A stretch of 6,100 nucleotides of DNA from Nitrososphaerales archaeon TH526 (GCA_014523665.1 JAATVR010000497.1:1-6100), one strand, 5' to 3'. Shown: positions 1-5,635, counted from the first letter of the stretch. Notes: generated by a model not told the origin, from the letters alone. Numbers and translations are program-made.

Positions 1-158
1 AGCAGGCCCTAAAGCAACATGAACTAAGTCCTTCAGCTGCTGATGAGTTAGTCCCACTTAATGATGAAAAGAAACAAACCGAATTGGCACAAATGGTTCA
101 TCTTACCAGACTGTCTACAAGAAGACTAAGGGTTATTCACAATCAGATCGATATATGA
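1..158 (+). CDS. C-terminal fragment of a ParB-like partition/DNA-binding protein (5' end outside window)
   Basis: An open frame runs from base 3 to a TGA at 156-158, giving 51 residues of a C-terminus; the start lies upstream of the window. The piece reads ...HELSPSAADELVPL-NDEKKQTELAQMV...LSTRRLRVIHNQID. This matches the pattern of the helix-turn-helix part of ParB/Spo0J/KorB-type proteins: a helix with 'S..AA.EL..L.D', a 'Q.ELA..V' helix, then 'LS.R.LR.I'. In that family the segment lies just after the ParB nuclease-like domain and binds centromere-like DNA or acts as a transcription adaptor. The protein ends right after this helix, so it would lack the long dimerisation tail of bacterial Spo0J, as do short ParB-like proteins in many archaea. 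It has no close partner here; the next gene has its own promoter. The family call rests on pattern recognition of a short piece, so a different HTH protein is possible. Confidence 0.5.
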   Translation, partial: QALKQHELSPSAADELVPLNDEKKQTELAQMVHLTRLSTRRLRVIHNQIDI

Positions 159-267
159 TTAAAGTGAGGAAAAGAGTTTAGGCGGACATAATCCCGACTT
201 TTGCGACGCCACAACGGAGACTGCAGTTGAAAGCATGGGTCTGGGGGAAGATCTTAATAAGCACCAC

Positions 268-275
268 TTTTATAG
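268..275 (+). promoter_or_regulatory. TATA box of cassette A (leaderless promoter)
   Basis: TTTTATAG is centred about 24-25 bases before the ATG at 296. Archaeal transcription starts about 25 bases downstream of the TATA centre, so the mRNA would begin at or next to the start codon. No Shine-Dalgarno motif precedes the ATG, which fits a leaderless transcript. The same geometry is seen before the gene at 3248. Confidence 0.55.
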
Positions 276-295
276 TTAAGAGTGAAAGAACTAAA

Positions 296-517
296 ATGAA
301 ACATATGAAAGCATTAACCTTGGCCATGACGTTGGCTTTGGTAAGTATTTTCTTCACATTCAACATTGGCAATTCACTTGCACAAGAAAACACTACCCTC
401 ACAGCAAACCAAAGTTCAGGTACAAATAGTAGCGGAACATATAACTCTACAGCAGCAGGATTACCAGATAACTCTGGTGATGAATCTGGTCAGATATCTG
501 GCAGAAGCCGTAGCTAA
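296..517 (+). CDS. Small secreted sequon-rich peptide, cassette A
   Basis: This gene encodes 73 residues. Residues 1-29 form a signal peptide: Lys/His/Met start, a hydrophobic core (ALTLAMTLALVSIFFTF), and a likely cut after NSLA just before QENTT. The mature part is about 44 residues, rich in Ser, Thr, Asn and Gly, with no Cys and no hydrophobic stretch. It carries four Asn-X-Ser/Thr sequons (NTT, NQS, NSS, NST), so it is probably exported and N-glycosylated on the outer face. The frame is open further upstream to a TTG at 227. I chose the ATG at 296 because the TATA box at 268-275 lies inside that longer version and sits at leaderless distance from 296; 305 is a second in-frame ATG. It is followed after 21 bases by the membrane protein gene, with which it is probably co-transcribed. 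It shares architecture, not alignable sequence, with the peptide at 3248. No named family is recognised. Confidence 0.75.
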   Translation: MKHMKALTLAMTLALVSIFFTFNIGNSLAQENTTLTANQSSGTNSSGTYNSTAAGLPDNSGDESGQISGRSRS

Positions 518-538
518 TGAATAAGTAATAATTGATTC

Positions 539-1861
539 ATGAATAGGTTAGTTTTTGCGGCTATTTTTGCTACCGCTACAATCCTATTCAGTGTCGATGT
601 ATCTATTAGCAACGTTGCGGATTTTTTGATACCGTTTACGACTTCCTTCTTAGGCATTTCTTTGTTTATAACTCTCTCTACCATATTTATCCTTCTTTCC
701 TTCGTATTGATGCGACTAATCAAGAATATTGCATCTCAGATAATCTCTGGTTCTAATTATTTCAGAATTTTACATTACATCGTTCTAGCGACTCAATCGT
801 CCCTTATTGGCATACTTATTGTAATCCTTACTCAGATTTTAGCATTTTCAGAATACTCAACATTTTTACTGGCTTTAGCGACAATGGTAATCACTGCTTC
901 ATCCGCGGCTGTGTGTGTCATCTCCTTAGTAATCCTATTGGGCTGGTACAGAGTAAATAGATCTTCTTACGTAGCACTAATCTTTGCCGTTGCCTTCGCA
1001 TTCAATATTTACATTTTCCTCTACTTAGGAATTACAGATACATTCAAGCTCGCTGAGAAGAGCGATTTTATAACGCCAGATTCGGGAGTGATATATGCTA
1101 CTGATACTTACCAGCCCTGGACTATTAATTCGGTATTATGGGATACTTATAGAATCGGGACAACCGGAATTTTTATTTTATTCCTTGCCGGTTCAGCTAT
1201 GATTCTTCACCATTACGCAAGTAAAATTGGTCGAGTCAAATTCTGGACGTTAATCCTACTCCCTACTGTATATTATTCGAGCACTTTGGTAGACACATTT
1301 GGACTGTACGTCCCTGAATCAGACGCCGACTTTTTCAATTACTACGTGTATGTTTCCCTTAATGGTGTCATTGGAGGAGTTTTACTAGGATTTGCATTTT
1401 GGACAATCGCCAAGGCAATGAGAGCTAACAAATCAGTCGCAAAATACCTTCAACTTTGCTCATATGGTTTTGTGTTAAATTTTATAGCCGGTGTAGGTGT
1501 ATTAGTTGCATCCTCATATCCTCCATATGGATTTGTAAGCTTTGCTATGCTGACGCTATCATCATATATGATCATTTTGGGACTCTACTCAACAGCTATA
1601 TCCATTTCGCAAGATATCAGACTTAGACAATATATCAAGGATCTCAGCAAGGCAGACTCTGGTTTTCTTAATACTATCGGACAAGCACAAATGGAAAAGC
1701 AAGTACAGTCTAAAGCGTCAGCCCTGGAGAACGTGGTCAAAGAACAAAGGTTGGAATTGGAAAAGAAGTCAGGGATACAATCCTCGGTTCAACAACAAGA
1801 CATAAAACAGTATCTGCTCGAAGTATTGCAGGAAGTTGACAAGCACAAATCGGCTCAGTAG
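539..1861 (+). CDS. Ten-helix membrane protein with charged helical cytoplasmic tail, cassette A (uncharacterised family)
   Basis: This is a 440-residue integral membrane protein. Hydrophobic segments lie near residues 3-19, 35-59, 77-103, 109-135, 142-164, 207-226, 236-257, 268-292, 303-325 and 333-357. Positive-inside loops fit ten helices with both ends in the cytoplasm: MRLIKN, WYRVNRSS (136-143), HHYASKIGRVK (224-234), AKAMRANKSVAK and DIRLRQYIKD are basic. The outer loops, including the long one at 165-206 and VPESDADF, are acidic. Residues 358-440 form a Lys/Glu/Gln-rich helical tail ending in DIKQYLLEVLQEVDKH. Aligned with the paralogue at 3441-4850, it shares WYRxNRSS, HxYxxKIGR, LPxxYxSTL, SLNxxxGG, YPPxGF, SxSxDxxLR, FLxxIG and DIKxY. 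The start is fixed by a TGA six bases upstream in frame. No Shine-Dalgarno site is visible, so translation may be coupled to the peptide gene. No catalytic motif or known transporter signature is recognised; sensor, channel or envelope roles remain open. Confidence 0.85.
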   Translation: MNRLVFAAIFATATILFSVDVSISNVADFLIPFTTSFLGISLFITLSTIFILLSFVLMRLIKNIASQIISGSNYFRILHYIVLATQSSLIGILIVILTQILAFSEYSTFLLALATMVITASSAAVCVISLVILLGWYRVNRSSYVALIFAVAFAFNIYIFLYLGITDTFKLAEKSDFITPDSGVIYATDTYQPWTINSVLWDTYRIGTTGIFILFLAGSAMILHHYASKIGRVKFWTLILLPTVYYSSTLVDTFGLYVPESDADFFNYYVYVSLNGVIGGVLLGFAFWTIAKAMRANKSVAKYLQLCSYGFVLNFIAGVGVLVASSYPPYGFVSFAMLTLSSYMIILGLYSTAISISQDIRLRQYIKDLSKADSGFLNTIGQAQMEKQVQSKASALENVVKEQRLELEKKSGIQSSVQQQDIKQYLLEVLQEVDKHKSAQ

Positions 1862-1863
1862 AA

Positions 1864-2088
1864 GGTGATAAATTACATCGATTGGAGTACGAGGTCGTGT
1901 TGAAGTCCATTATCGACTGCAGACAGATTCAGCGAGTTCAACAGAAGACTTTCGATCTTGAAAACGTCGGAAAGGAATAGCGAATGGAATTGGAGTCGGG
2001 CACACAATCATCTATTCAAGGACAGGATATCAAGCAATCCCTTTTTGAAGTCTTGCAGGAGGTAGAAATGCACAAAACCATAGGATAG
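1864..2088 (+). pseudogene. Relic of a third paralogue: broken C-terminal tail of the membrane protein family
   Basis: This stretch follows directly behind the intact gene but in another frame. It reads LKSII...VQQKTFDLENVGKE, then a TAG stop at 1978-1980, then RMELESGTQSSIQGQDIKQ, ending EVLQEVEMHKTIG and TAG at 2086-2088. The intact protein has LNTIG...VQSKASALENVVKEQRLELE, SGIQSSVQQQDIKQ and EVLQEVDKHKSAQ in the same order. The stop sits exactly where the intact protein has Gln (KEQR versus KE-stop-R), and two residues (KK) are missing before SG. Clear similarity covers 1900-2088; 1864-1899 is weaker. No membrane-helix part remains. It looks like the residue of an old tandem duplication, with the front lost by deletion. 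An ATG at 1984 could in principle still start a 34-residue tail-only peptide. Confidence 0.8.
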
Positions 2089-2180
2089 TTACTAAGAGCT
2101 TTCTGGGACATTCTCGCAAGTGAAAAAAAAGAAAAAAAGTTGATCTCAGCGTAATCCATCAAACATTTAATGTGGGATTG

Positions 2181-2215
2181 TTTTTTGCATGAAACTTTTA
2201 GTTTTGTTTCTGTTT
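2181..2215 (+). terminator. T-rich tract, candidate archaeal terminator for cassette A
   Basis: Six Ts at 2181-2186 are followed by a T-rich run to 2215 with no clear hairpin. Archaeal RNA polymerase can terminate at oligo-T runs alone. This is the first T-rich stretch after the membrane protein gene and its relic. It overlaps the start of a doubtful ORF at 2189, so the two readings compete. Confidence 0.25.
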
Positions 2216-2526
2216 CGCGAAGATTTAGGAAGGGCTAAGTTATCAGATCTGGATATCTACGTATACAGACCTACTAAGGAAATTTTAGATAATGTTCAAA
2301 ACGAGGTAGATGTTCAATCTGTTCAAGATAAATCACTCGTGATTTTCCATTGAATAACTTGAACGATAGAATCAAAACTACCATCTCCGACGATTTCACA
2401 GCCGCGATAAGTAAAAACAACCGTACTCAGCAGTATACAGCTGTACACAATAGAACTCACCCGTATACAGCCGTAGACGAATTTTTTTGCTATTCTATTG
2501 CAAATATCAGACTGCACGTTACATAA
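2189..2526 (+). pseudogene. Possible frameshifted gene remnant of unknown family
   Basis: An ATG at 2189 opens a 54-codon frame (MKLLVLFLFREDLGRAKL...) that ends in TGA at 2351. A second frame, open from 2332 to TAA at 2524-2526, reads ITRDFPLNNLNDRIKTTISD, then two 10-residue units, then a hydrophobic end. The two frames overlap around 2332-2350, so one indel there would join them into one protein of about 110 residues. The composition looks protein-like and a 10-codon repeat inside keeps several synonymous differences, but I recognise no family. Chance open frames in AT-rich DNA are a real alternative. Confidence 0.22.
2419..2478 (+). repeat. Two tandem 30-base units encoding a 10-residue repeat
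   Basis: Units 2419-2448 and 2449-2478 differ at seven positions and translate in the 2332-2526 frame as NRTQQYTAVH and NRTHPYTAVD. AAC/AAT, CGT/AGA and GCT/GCC are synonymous changes, which hints at past coding selection in this frame, although the sample is tiny. Confidence 0.5.
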
Positions 2527-2773
2527 CAGGTTGGAAGATACTACTATTTAGCTAGCTTGAATATTTCAAAGAAGTAGAAGCGGAGGCTAATGATAAAGTC
2601 ATTATCTGGGCAATTGGGATACTAGAATTTGGTTATGATCAGTTAGAATTTGCACCGAGATTTCTCATAATCTTGATAGACCGGAACTTGTCTATTTTCT
2701 CTGCGCTACGCGCCAACTTACAGCTTTATTAATTAATCATAGCCTGACTTTCATCTATACAAGGCGGTGTCTA
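2527..2773. other. Intergenic stretch without a supported gene
   Basis: Only one feature stands out: a frame open from 2556 to a TAA at 2730-2732 (EYFKEVEAEANDKVIIWAIG...) that has no ATG near its beginning. It may be a gene scrap or chance. I see no RNA gene, promoter or mobile-element end here. Confidence 0.3.
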
Positions 2774-2840
2774 TTTTAGGTAATCCCTTAAATTCGTAAA
2801 ATATGTATTTTCTTTTATAATGCTCAAGGGATTCCTAAAA
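2774..2840. repeat. Imperfect inverted repeat enclosing a TATA box
   Basis: The left arm TTTTAGG-T-AATCCCTT (2774-2789) is complementary to the right arm AAGGGATTCCTAAAA (2826-2840): 15 pairs with one extra T in the left arm. The arms are 36 bases apart and the spacer is very AT-rich. The TATA-like TTTTATAA at 2813-2820 lies in the spacer, and the predicted start site is just past the right arm. This could be an operator for a dimeric regulator, a hairpin, or the ends of a tiny mobile element. No clean target-site duplication is visible outside it. Confidence 0.6.
2813..2820 (+). promoter_or_regulatory. Candidate TATA box for the small ORF at 2861
   Basis: TTTTATAA predicts transcription start near 2841. 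That leaves a leader of about 20 bases containing GAGGT (2842-2846), a Shine-Dalgarno-like site 14 bases before the ATG at 2861. Unlike the cassette promoters, this one would be leadered. Confidence 0.35.
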
Positions 2841-2860
2841 AGAGGTAGTTGCTCATAATA

Positions 2861-3019
2861 ATGTCAACAACGAAAAATTCGCCGCTCTGCATTATTGATG
2901 GACGAAGGAGAGCTACAACTAGAGGCGTATCGACAGAAGAATCAATGAGCGGTGACAATCCTGAAGCTATAGCAAACGGTAAGAGCCGCCGCAGTAAGAT
3001 ACTGCAAGAGCAGAAATAA
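2861..3019 (+). CDS. Possible 52-residue basic small protein
   Basis: The frame runs from ATG at 2861 to TAA at 3017-3019 and encodes a soluble, Arg/Ser-rich peptide beginning MSTTKNSPLCIIDGRRRATT and ending KSRRSKILQEQK. It has no signal peptide and no membrane helix. Support comes from context: a TATA-like box at 2813-2820, a GAGGT site at 2842-2846, and small hairpins just after the stop. The basic C-terminal end (SRRSKILQEQK) could bind nucleic acid, but I see no complete domain and recognise no family. If real, its promoter lies within the inverted repeat at 2774-2840 and could be controlled through it. A chance ORF is about as likely. Confidence 0.3.
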   Translation: MSTTKNSPLCIIDGRRRATTRGVSTEESMSGDNPEAIANGKSRRSKILQEQK

Positions 3020-3218
3020 TGTAAGTAGCACATCACTTACTGCTACACACAGACCAACAAAAATGCAGTGGTGTGTATTTGCATTCTGGCATGAAATTTT
3101 TTGGTTTAGCGTGATCGGATCTGATGAGGGATAGTCATCACCATGACTCCTTTCTGGAATGCTGGTTAAGTTACCCATGAACAGATAACCATTTGTCTAA
3201 TTGCACATTCACGGTGCG
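3020..3218. other. Intergenic leader region of cassette B with small hairpins
   Basis: Several short inverted repeats are crowded here: GTAAGT/ACTTAC (3021-3026 with 3035-3040) competing with GTAGCA/TGCTAC (3025-3030 with 3041-3046); AATGCA/TGCATT (3062-3067 with 3080-3085); and AGTCAT/ATGACT with a 4-base loop (3133-3148). All are six-base stems, so each alone could be chance. No ORF or RNA gene is supported. Confidence 0.3.
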
Positions 3219-3227
3219 TTTAAATAT
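3219..3227 (+). promoter_or_regulatory. TATA box of cassette B (leaderless promoter)
   Basis: TTTAAATAT is centred 25 bases before the ATG at 3248, which puts the predicted start of transcription at the start codon. No Shine-Dalgarno site lies between them. This repeats the arrangement in front of cassette A. Confidence 0.6.
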
Positions 3228-3247
3228 TAGGGCTCAAGATTTATGCT

Positions 3248-3454
3248 ATGGAGAGCATCAAAATCTTGCTATTGACTGTGATTGCTACTTTTGTTGCGAT
3301 TGCCGCAGTATCTGTCACAGCGGTGTCGGCACAAAGCAACATGACTGGGGGTAACATGACAGAAGGGAACTACACGGATATGGGCGGTAATATGTCGGGC
3401 GTTTCAGAGTCCGAGGCAGGTAATATATCAGGTCTACTGGGTGGGGCTGGCTGA
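3248..3454 (+). CDS. Small secreted sequon-rich peptide, cassette B
   Basis: This gene encodes 68 residues. Residues 1-28 are a signal peptide (MESIKILLLTVIATFVAIAA... with VSA before the likely cut), so the mature peptide begins QSNMTGG and is about 40 residues. It carries five sequons (NMT, NMT, NYT, NMS, NIS) spaced through a Gly/Met/Ser/Asn-rich chain and ends in GLLGGAG; there is no Cys. Export and dense N-glycosylation are inferred from the signal peptide and sequons. The start is supported by the TATA box 25 bases upstream. The end overlaps the beginning of the membrane protein frame by 14 bases if the GTG at 3441 is used. It has the same architecture and position as the peptide at 296-517 but almost no alignable mature sequence, so the conserved traits would be size, export and sequon density. 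Confidence 0.75.
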   Translation: MESIKILLLTVIATFVAIAAVSVTAVSAQSNMTGGNMTEGNYTDMGGNMSGVSESEAGNISGLLGGAG

Positions 3455-4850
3455 GCTTAGGGTTAACCCTGGGATTTATTTTGTGTCAAAAACCTCCACA
3501 ATAGATTTTTTCTCTCAACCGTTTCATAAAGCTGCGAATTTAGGTATTAAAAGAATTAGTATTATTATCTATGTGCTGATTGCAGTTCTATCAGTTGATA
3601 CTGTGATAAATCAACTTAGCGGACTGCTCGGGATCTCCCTGTATACCCGAGGTGGAGGTAGTCTTTTCCTTGTTATTGGTATCATAACCATTATTTGCCA
3701 ACTCTTTACCATTAACTTTGTTAGCAGGAGGAGTATTGGGATTAGGAGAAAAATAAAGCATATAAGAACGATGCATATTGCAGTAACGGTTTCACAATAT
3801 TTTATAATACTGCTATTTGCCTATGTCATGATAGATATAGTATTAACGCAAAGCTATTCGCCACTATCCTCGGTATTGGTAACTATGATAAGCTATATGT
3901 TAAGTATCTCTCTAATGGGAACCTTTACAGTAATATTTTTATCATGGTATCGATCAAATCGTAGTTCTATACTTGTCTTATTATACGGATTATCATTTGC
4001 AACAGTCGTAATTGCTTCTTCTGCACTCATACCTATATGGATACATCTCTTTAGTGAAAAAATATCCAGCCGAATTGTACCAGAATCTGACGTTTCCTTT
4101 CCCACAACAGAAGAGGGCTCTATCTGGAAGACCCTCGGTAAGATCTATCAATACAGTGATATCGCCTCTTTTTTTTTAAAATGGGGCGGGACTGCACTTA
4201 TTCTGTATCATTATTCTCATAAAATAGGACGAGCAAAATACTGGTTCTTGCTCAGTTTGCCTGTGGCATATTTTTCTACGTTGATAATTTATCATTTCCA
4301 TATTTATGAGCCGCATGAGGAGTTTGAATCTTTGATCTTCTTTGGATTCGCATCTTTGAATTCGACTTTTGGAGGGATTCTATTTTATCTTGCGTTTAAA
4401 TTTACGTCAGAGAACTTTAAAAGCAGCGAGTTATTTAGAGATCATTTGCTCATGGCCGGATATGGCTTCATGCTATTCTTTAGTGCAACGCAATCAAGTC
4501 TGGTTAGTACCGCCTATCCGCCTTTTGGGTTTGCTACGGTCTCATCATATGGTCTTGGGTCGTACCTGATACTCTTCGGTCTATACTTATCCGCACTTTC
4601 AGTTTCCCATGACAATGAGCTAAGAAACATGATAAGAAACTCGACTTTGTCTGAGTCGAAGTTTCTGCATAGTATCGGGACATCTGCAAGGGAACGTGAA
4701 AAGGTAATAATCAATACAGTCATAGATAAAGCCAAACAGCGGCAAGAGACAATCATTGAAGACATTGGGATAGAAACATCTCTTACCGAAGAGGATATTA
4801 AGAATTATGTGAAGGAGGTAGAAGAGCAGCAAGATGGAGGTAAGGCGTAA
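3441..4850 (+). CDS. Ten-helix membrane protein with charged helical cytoplasmic tail, cassette B (paralogue of 539-1861)
   Basis: This protein has 469 residues from GTG 3441, or 455 from GTG 3483. No ATG occurs before about residue 111, which lies beyond the first helices, so the start must be one of these GTGs. 3441 overlaps the peptide gene and has AGGT eight bases before it; 3483 leaves a 28-base gap like cassette A. Relative to its paralogue it has about 20-35 extra N-terminal residues. Hydrophobic segments lie near 37-56, 68-93, 116-136, 143-168, 176-200, 242-258, 268-286, 297-319, 338-356 and 365-389. Shared motifs are WYRSNRSS (169-176), HYSHKIGR (257-264), LPVAYFSTL (273-281), SLNSTFGG (305-312), YPPFGF (359-364), FLHSIG (408-413) and EDIKNYVKEV (451-460). 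The tail from 390 is charged and helical. A run of nine Ts (4169-4177) lies in the coding frame. Function is unknown; the pairing with an exported peptide suggests a surface sensor or envelope complex. Confidence 0.85.
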   Translation: MGLAELRVNPGIYFVSKTSTIDFFSQPFHKAANLGIKRISIIIYVLIAVLSVDTVINQLSGLLGISLYTRGGGSLFLVIGIITIICQLFTINFVSRRSIGIRRKIKHIRTMHIAVTVSQYFIILLFAYVMIDIVLTQSYSPLSSVLVTMISYMLSISLMGTFTVIFLSWYRSNRSSILVLLYGLSFATVVIASSALIPIWIHLFSEKISSRIVPESDVSFPTTEEGSIWKTLGKIYQYSDIASFFLKWGGTALILYHYSHKIGRAKYWFLLSLPVAYFSTLIIYHFHIYEPHEEFESLIFFGFASLNSTFGGILFYLAFKFTSENFKSSELFRDHLLMAGYGFMLFFSATQSSLVSTAYPPFGFATVSSYGLGSYLILFGLYLSALSVSHDNELRNMIRNSTLSESKFLHSIGTSAREREKVIINTVIDKAKQRQETIIEDIGIETSLTEEDIKNYVKEVEEQQDGGKA

Positions 4851-4946
4851 CCAATTAAAGCATTAGCTAAGTCCGGTGCCGTGCATAACTGGTTTAACAG
4901 CTGATTCTTGTAAAAGGCACACGACAGACGGATATGCTTGGAGTAA

Positions 4947-5463
4947 TTTTCAGAACTGCATTATGTCTATAAGGTTGTTGAAGGGATCTTGCAAGGTTCA
5001 AGAATTAAGAGCAATTCCTTGAACCTAAGAAGAGAACATTTCAATTAAAATGATGATGGGATAATTTCCATAGATGCCGATAAAGGAAGAATGTATCAAG
5101 CAATTCCTAGCTTGTTACGTAATTCTAGTAAACTTACAGAAGCGGAGATCACAAGTGTTATCATCGGTGTTGATGAAAATGAAGCAATATCAATGAGAAG
5201 GAAAAGCAATGTAATGATAGGATACTATCGTATTTGCACCAGATACCCTGGTTTGTATTTATTATGAATGATTTTAAGACTATTTATGAAATTTGCATCA
5301 AATAGGGGACCGATTGCAGAGAACATTATTGAAGCCCATACAGGCAAATTATGGGTACAAGGTCAATGACGACAACAAAGAACATGGACAATCAAATGGT
5401 GCAACCTGCCCTACCCGTTTGATTATGGTCTGTCATTGTTCTAAAGAACGTACTTGGTTCTAG
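4947..5463 (+). pseudogene. Decayed sensor histidine kinase (end of HisKA and HATPase_c domain)
   Basis: One frame carries kinase signatures in the right order, broken by stops. VEGILQGSRIKSNSLNLRRE (4977-5036) resembles the 'ILDVTRIES.SL.L.KE' end of a HisKA dimerisation helix. A TAA at 5046-5048 follows, with about 25 residues missing. DADKGRMYQAIPSLLRNSSK (5073-5132) is the N box, usually 'DK.RI.QVI.NLL.NAIKFT'. TSVIIGVDENEAIS follows. The segment that should hold the DxGxG box is unrecognisable, ending in TGA 5265-5267. LFMKFAS (5280-5300) is the F-box loop. NRG-PIAENIIEAHTGKLW (5301-5354) lacks the GTGLGL ATP-lid motif. TGA 5367-5369 follows, and the last strand continues one frame on as NDDNKEHGQSNGATCPTRLI. 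With the ATP-binding glycines gone it cannot be an active kinase. No sensor domain is visible upstream. Confidence 0.85.
4994..5026. repeat. Strong imperfect hairpin inside the kinase relic
   Basis: The arms AGGTTCAAGAATT (4994-5006) and AATTCCTTGAACCT (5013-5026) pair over 13 bases with one bulged base and a 6-base loop (AAGAGC). The left arm codes for part of 'GSRIKS' in the relic, so the hairpin could be a chance property of the old coding sequence or a later acquisition. Confidence 0.6.
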
Positions 5464-5627
5464 TTATTCTCAATCAGTATCACGTTGATGCTCACTTTTT
5501 TAAGATTTAGAAGTCCAATTTTCCACCTGCCGCCTCAATGCAAAGGGTTACTACCTTTAAGGTATACTATCTCTTTATCCTACAAAGGATAGGCCAGAAA
5601 CGAAACTCAGGAAAGTGGGCATAAGGC
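5464..5627. other. Intergenic spacer before the repeat protein
   Basis: No gene is seen. T6 at 5496-5501 could end upstream transcripts. Two small palindromes lie here: TACCTT/AAGGTA (5552-5564, one central base) and TATCCT/AGGATA with a 4-base loop (5576-5591). Either could be an operator for the gene at 5660, whose TATA box lies 36 bases beyond the second. Confidence 0.3.
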
Positions 5628-5635
5628 TTATTTAT
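5628..5635 (+). promoter_or_regulatory. Candidate TATA box for the repeat protein gene
   Basis: TTATTTAT is centred about 28 bases before the GTG at 5660, giving a leaderless or near-leaderless transcript. A GGAG at 5637-5640 is about 20 bases from the GTG, too far to act as a normal Shine-Dalgarno site. Confidence 0.4.

Noticed and set aside
227..295. N-terminal extension of the cassette A peptide from a TTG at 227
   Set aside because: The TATA box at 268-275 lies inside it, and the extension would place a second, odd N-terminus ahead of a perfect signal peptide.
178..402. Antisense ORF over the cassette A promoter and signal peptide
   Set aside because: It overlaps a well supported promoter and signal peptide on the + strand, and no family was recognised.
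2121..2139. A-rich run as a terminator for a minus-strand gene
   Set aside because: No supported minus-strand gene reads into it.
2323..2517. Antisense ORF of 64 residues
   Set aside because: No promoter or family was seen, and the repeat divergence fits coding on the + strand better.
2835..2880. tRNA-like bases (GGTAGTTGCTCAT) near the small ORF
   Set aside because: No acceptor stem, T-loop or cloverleaf could be built around it.
2942..3178. Antisense ORF of 78 residues with a hydrophobic stretch
   Set aside because: It has no signal peptide or recognisable family and no supporting promoter, and it overlaps the better supported small ORF and hairpins.
4369..4832. Short ORFs in other frames within the cassette B membrane protein gene
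   Set aside because: They are shadows of a long frame supported by paralogue alignment on both sides.
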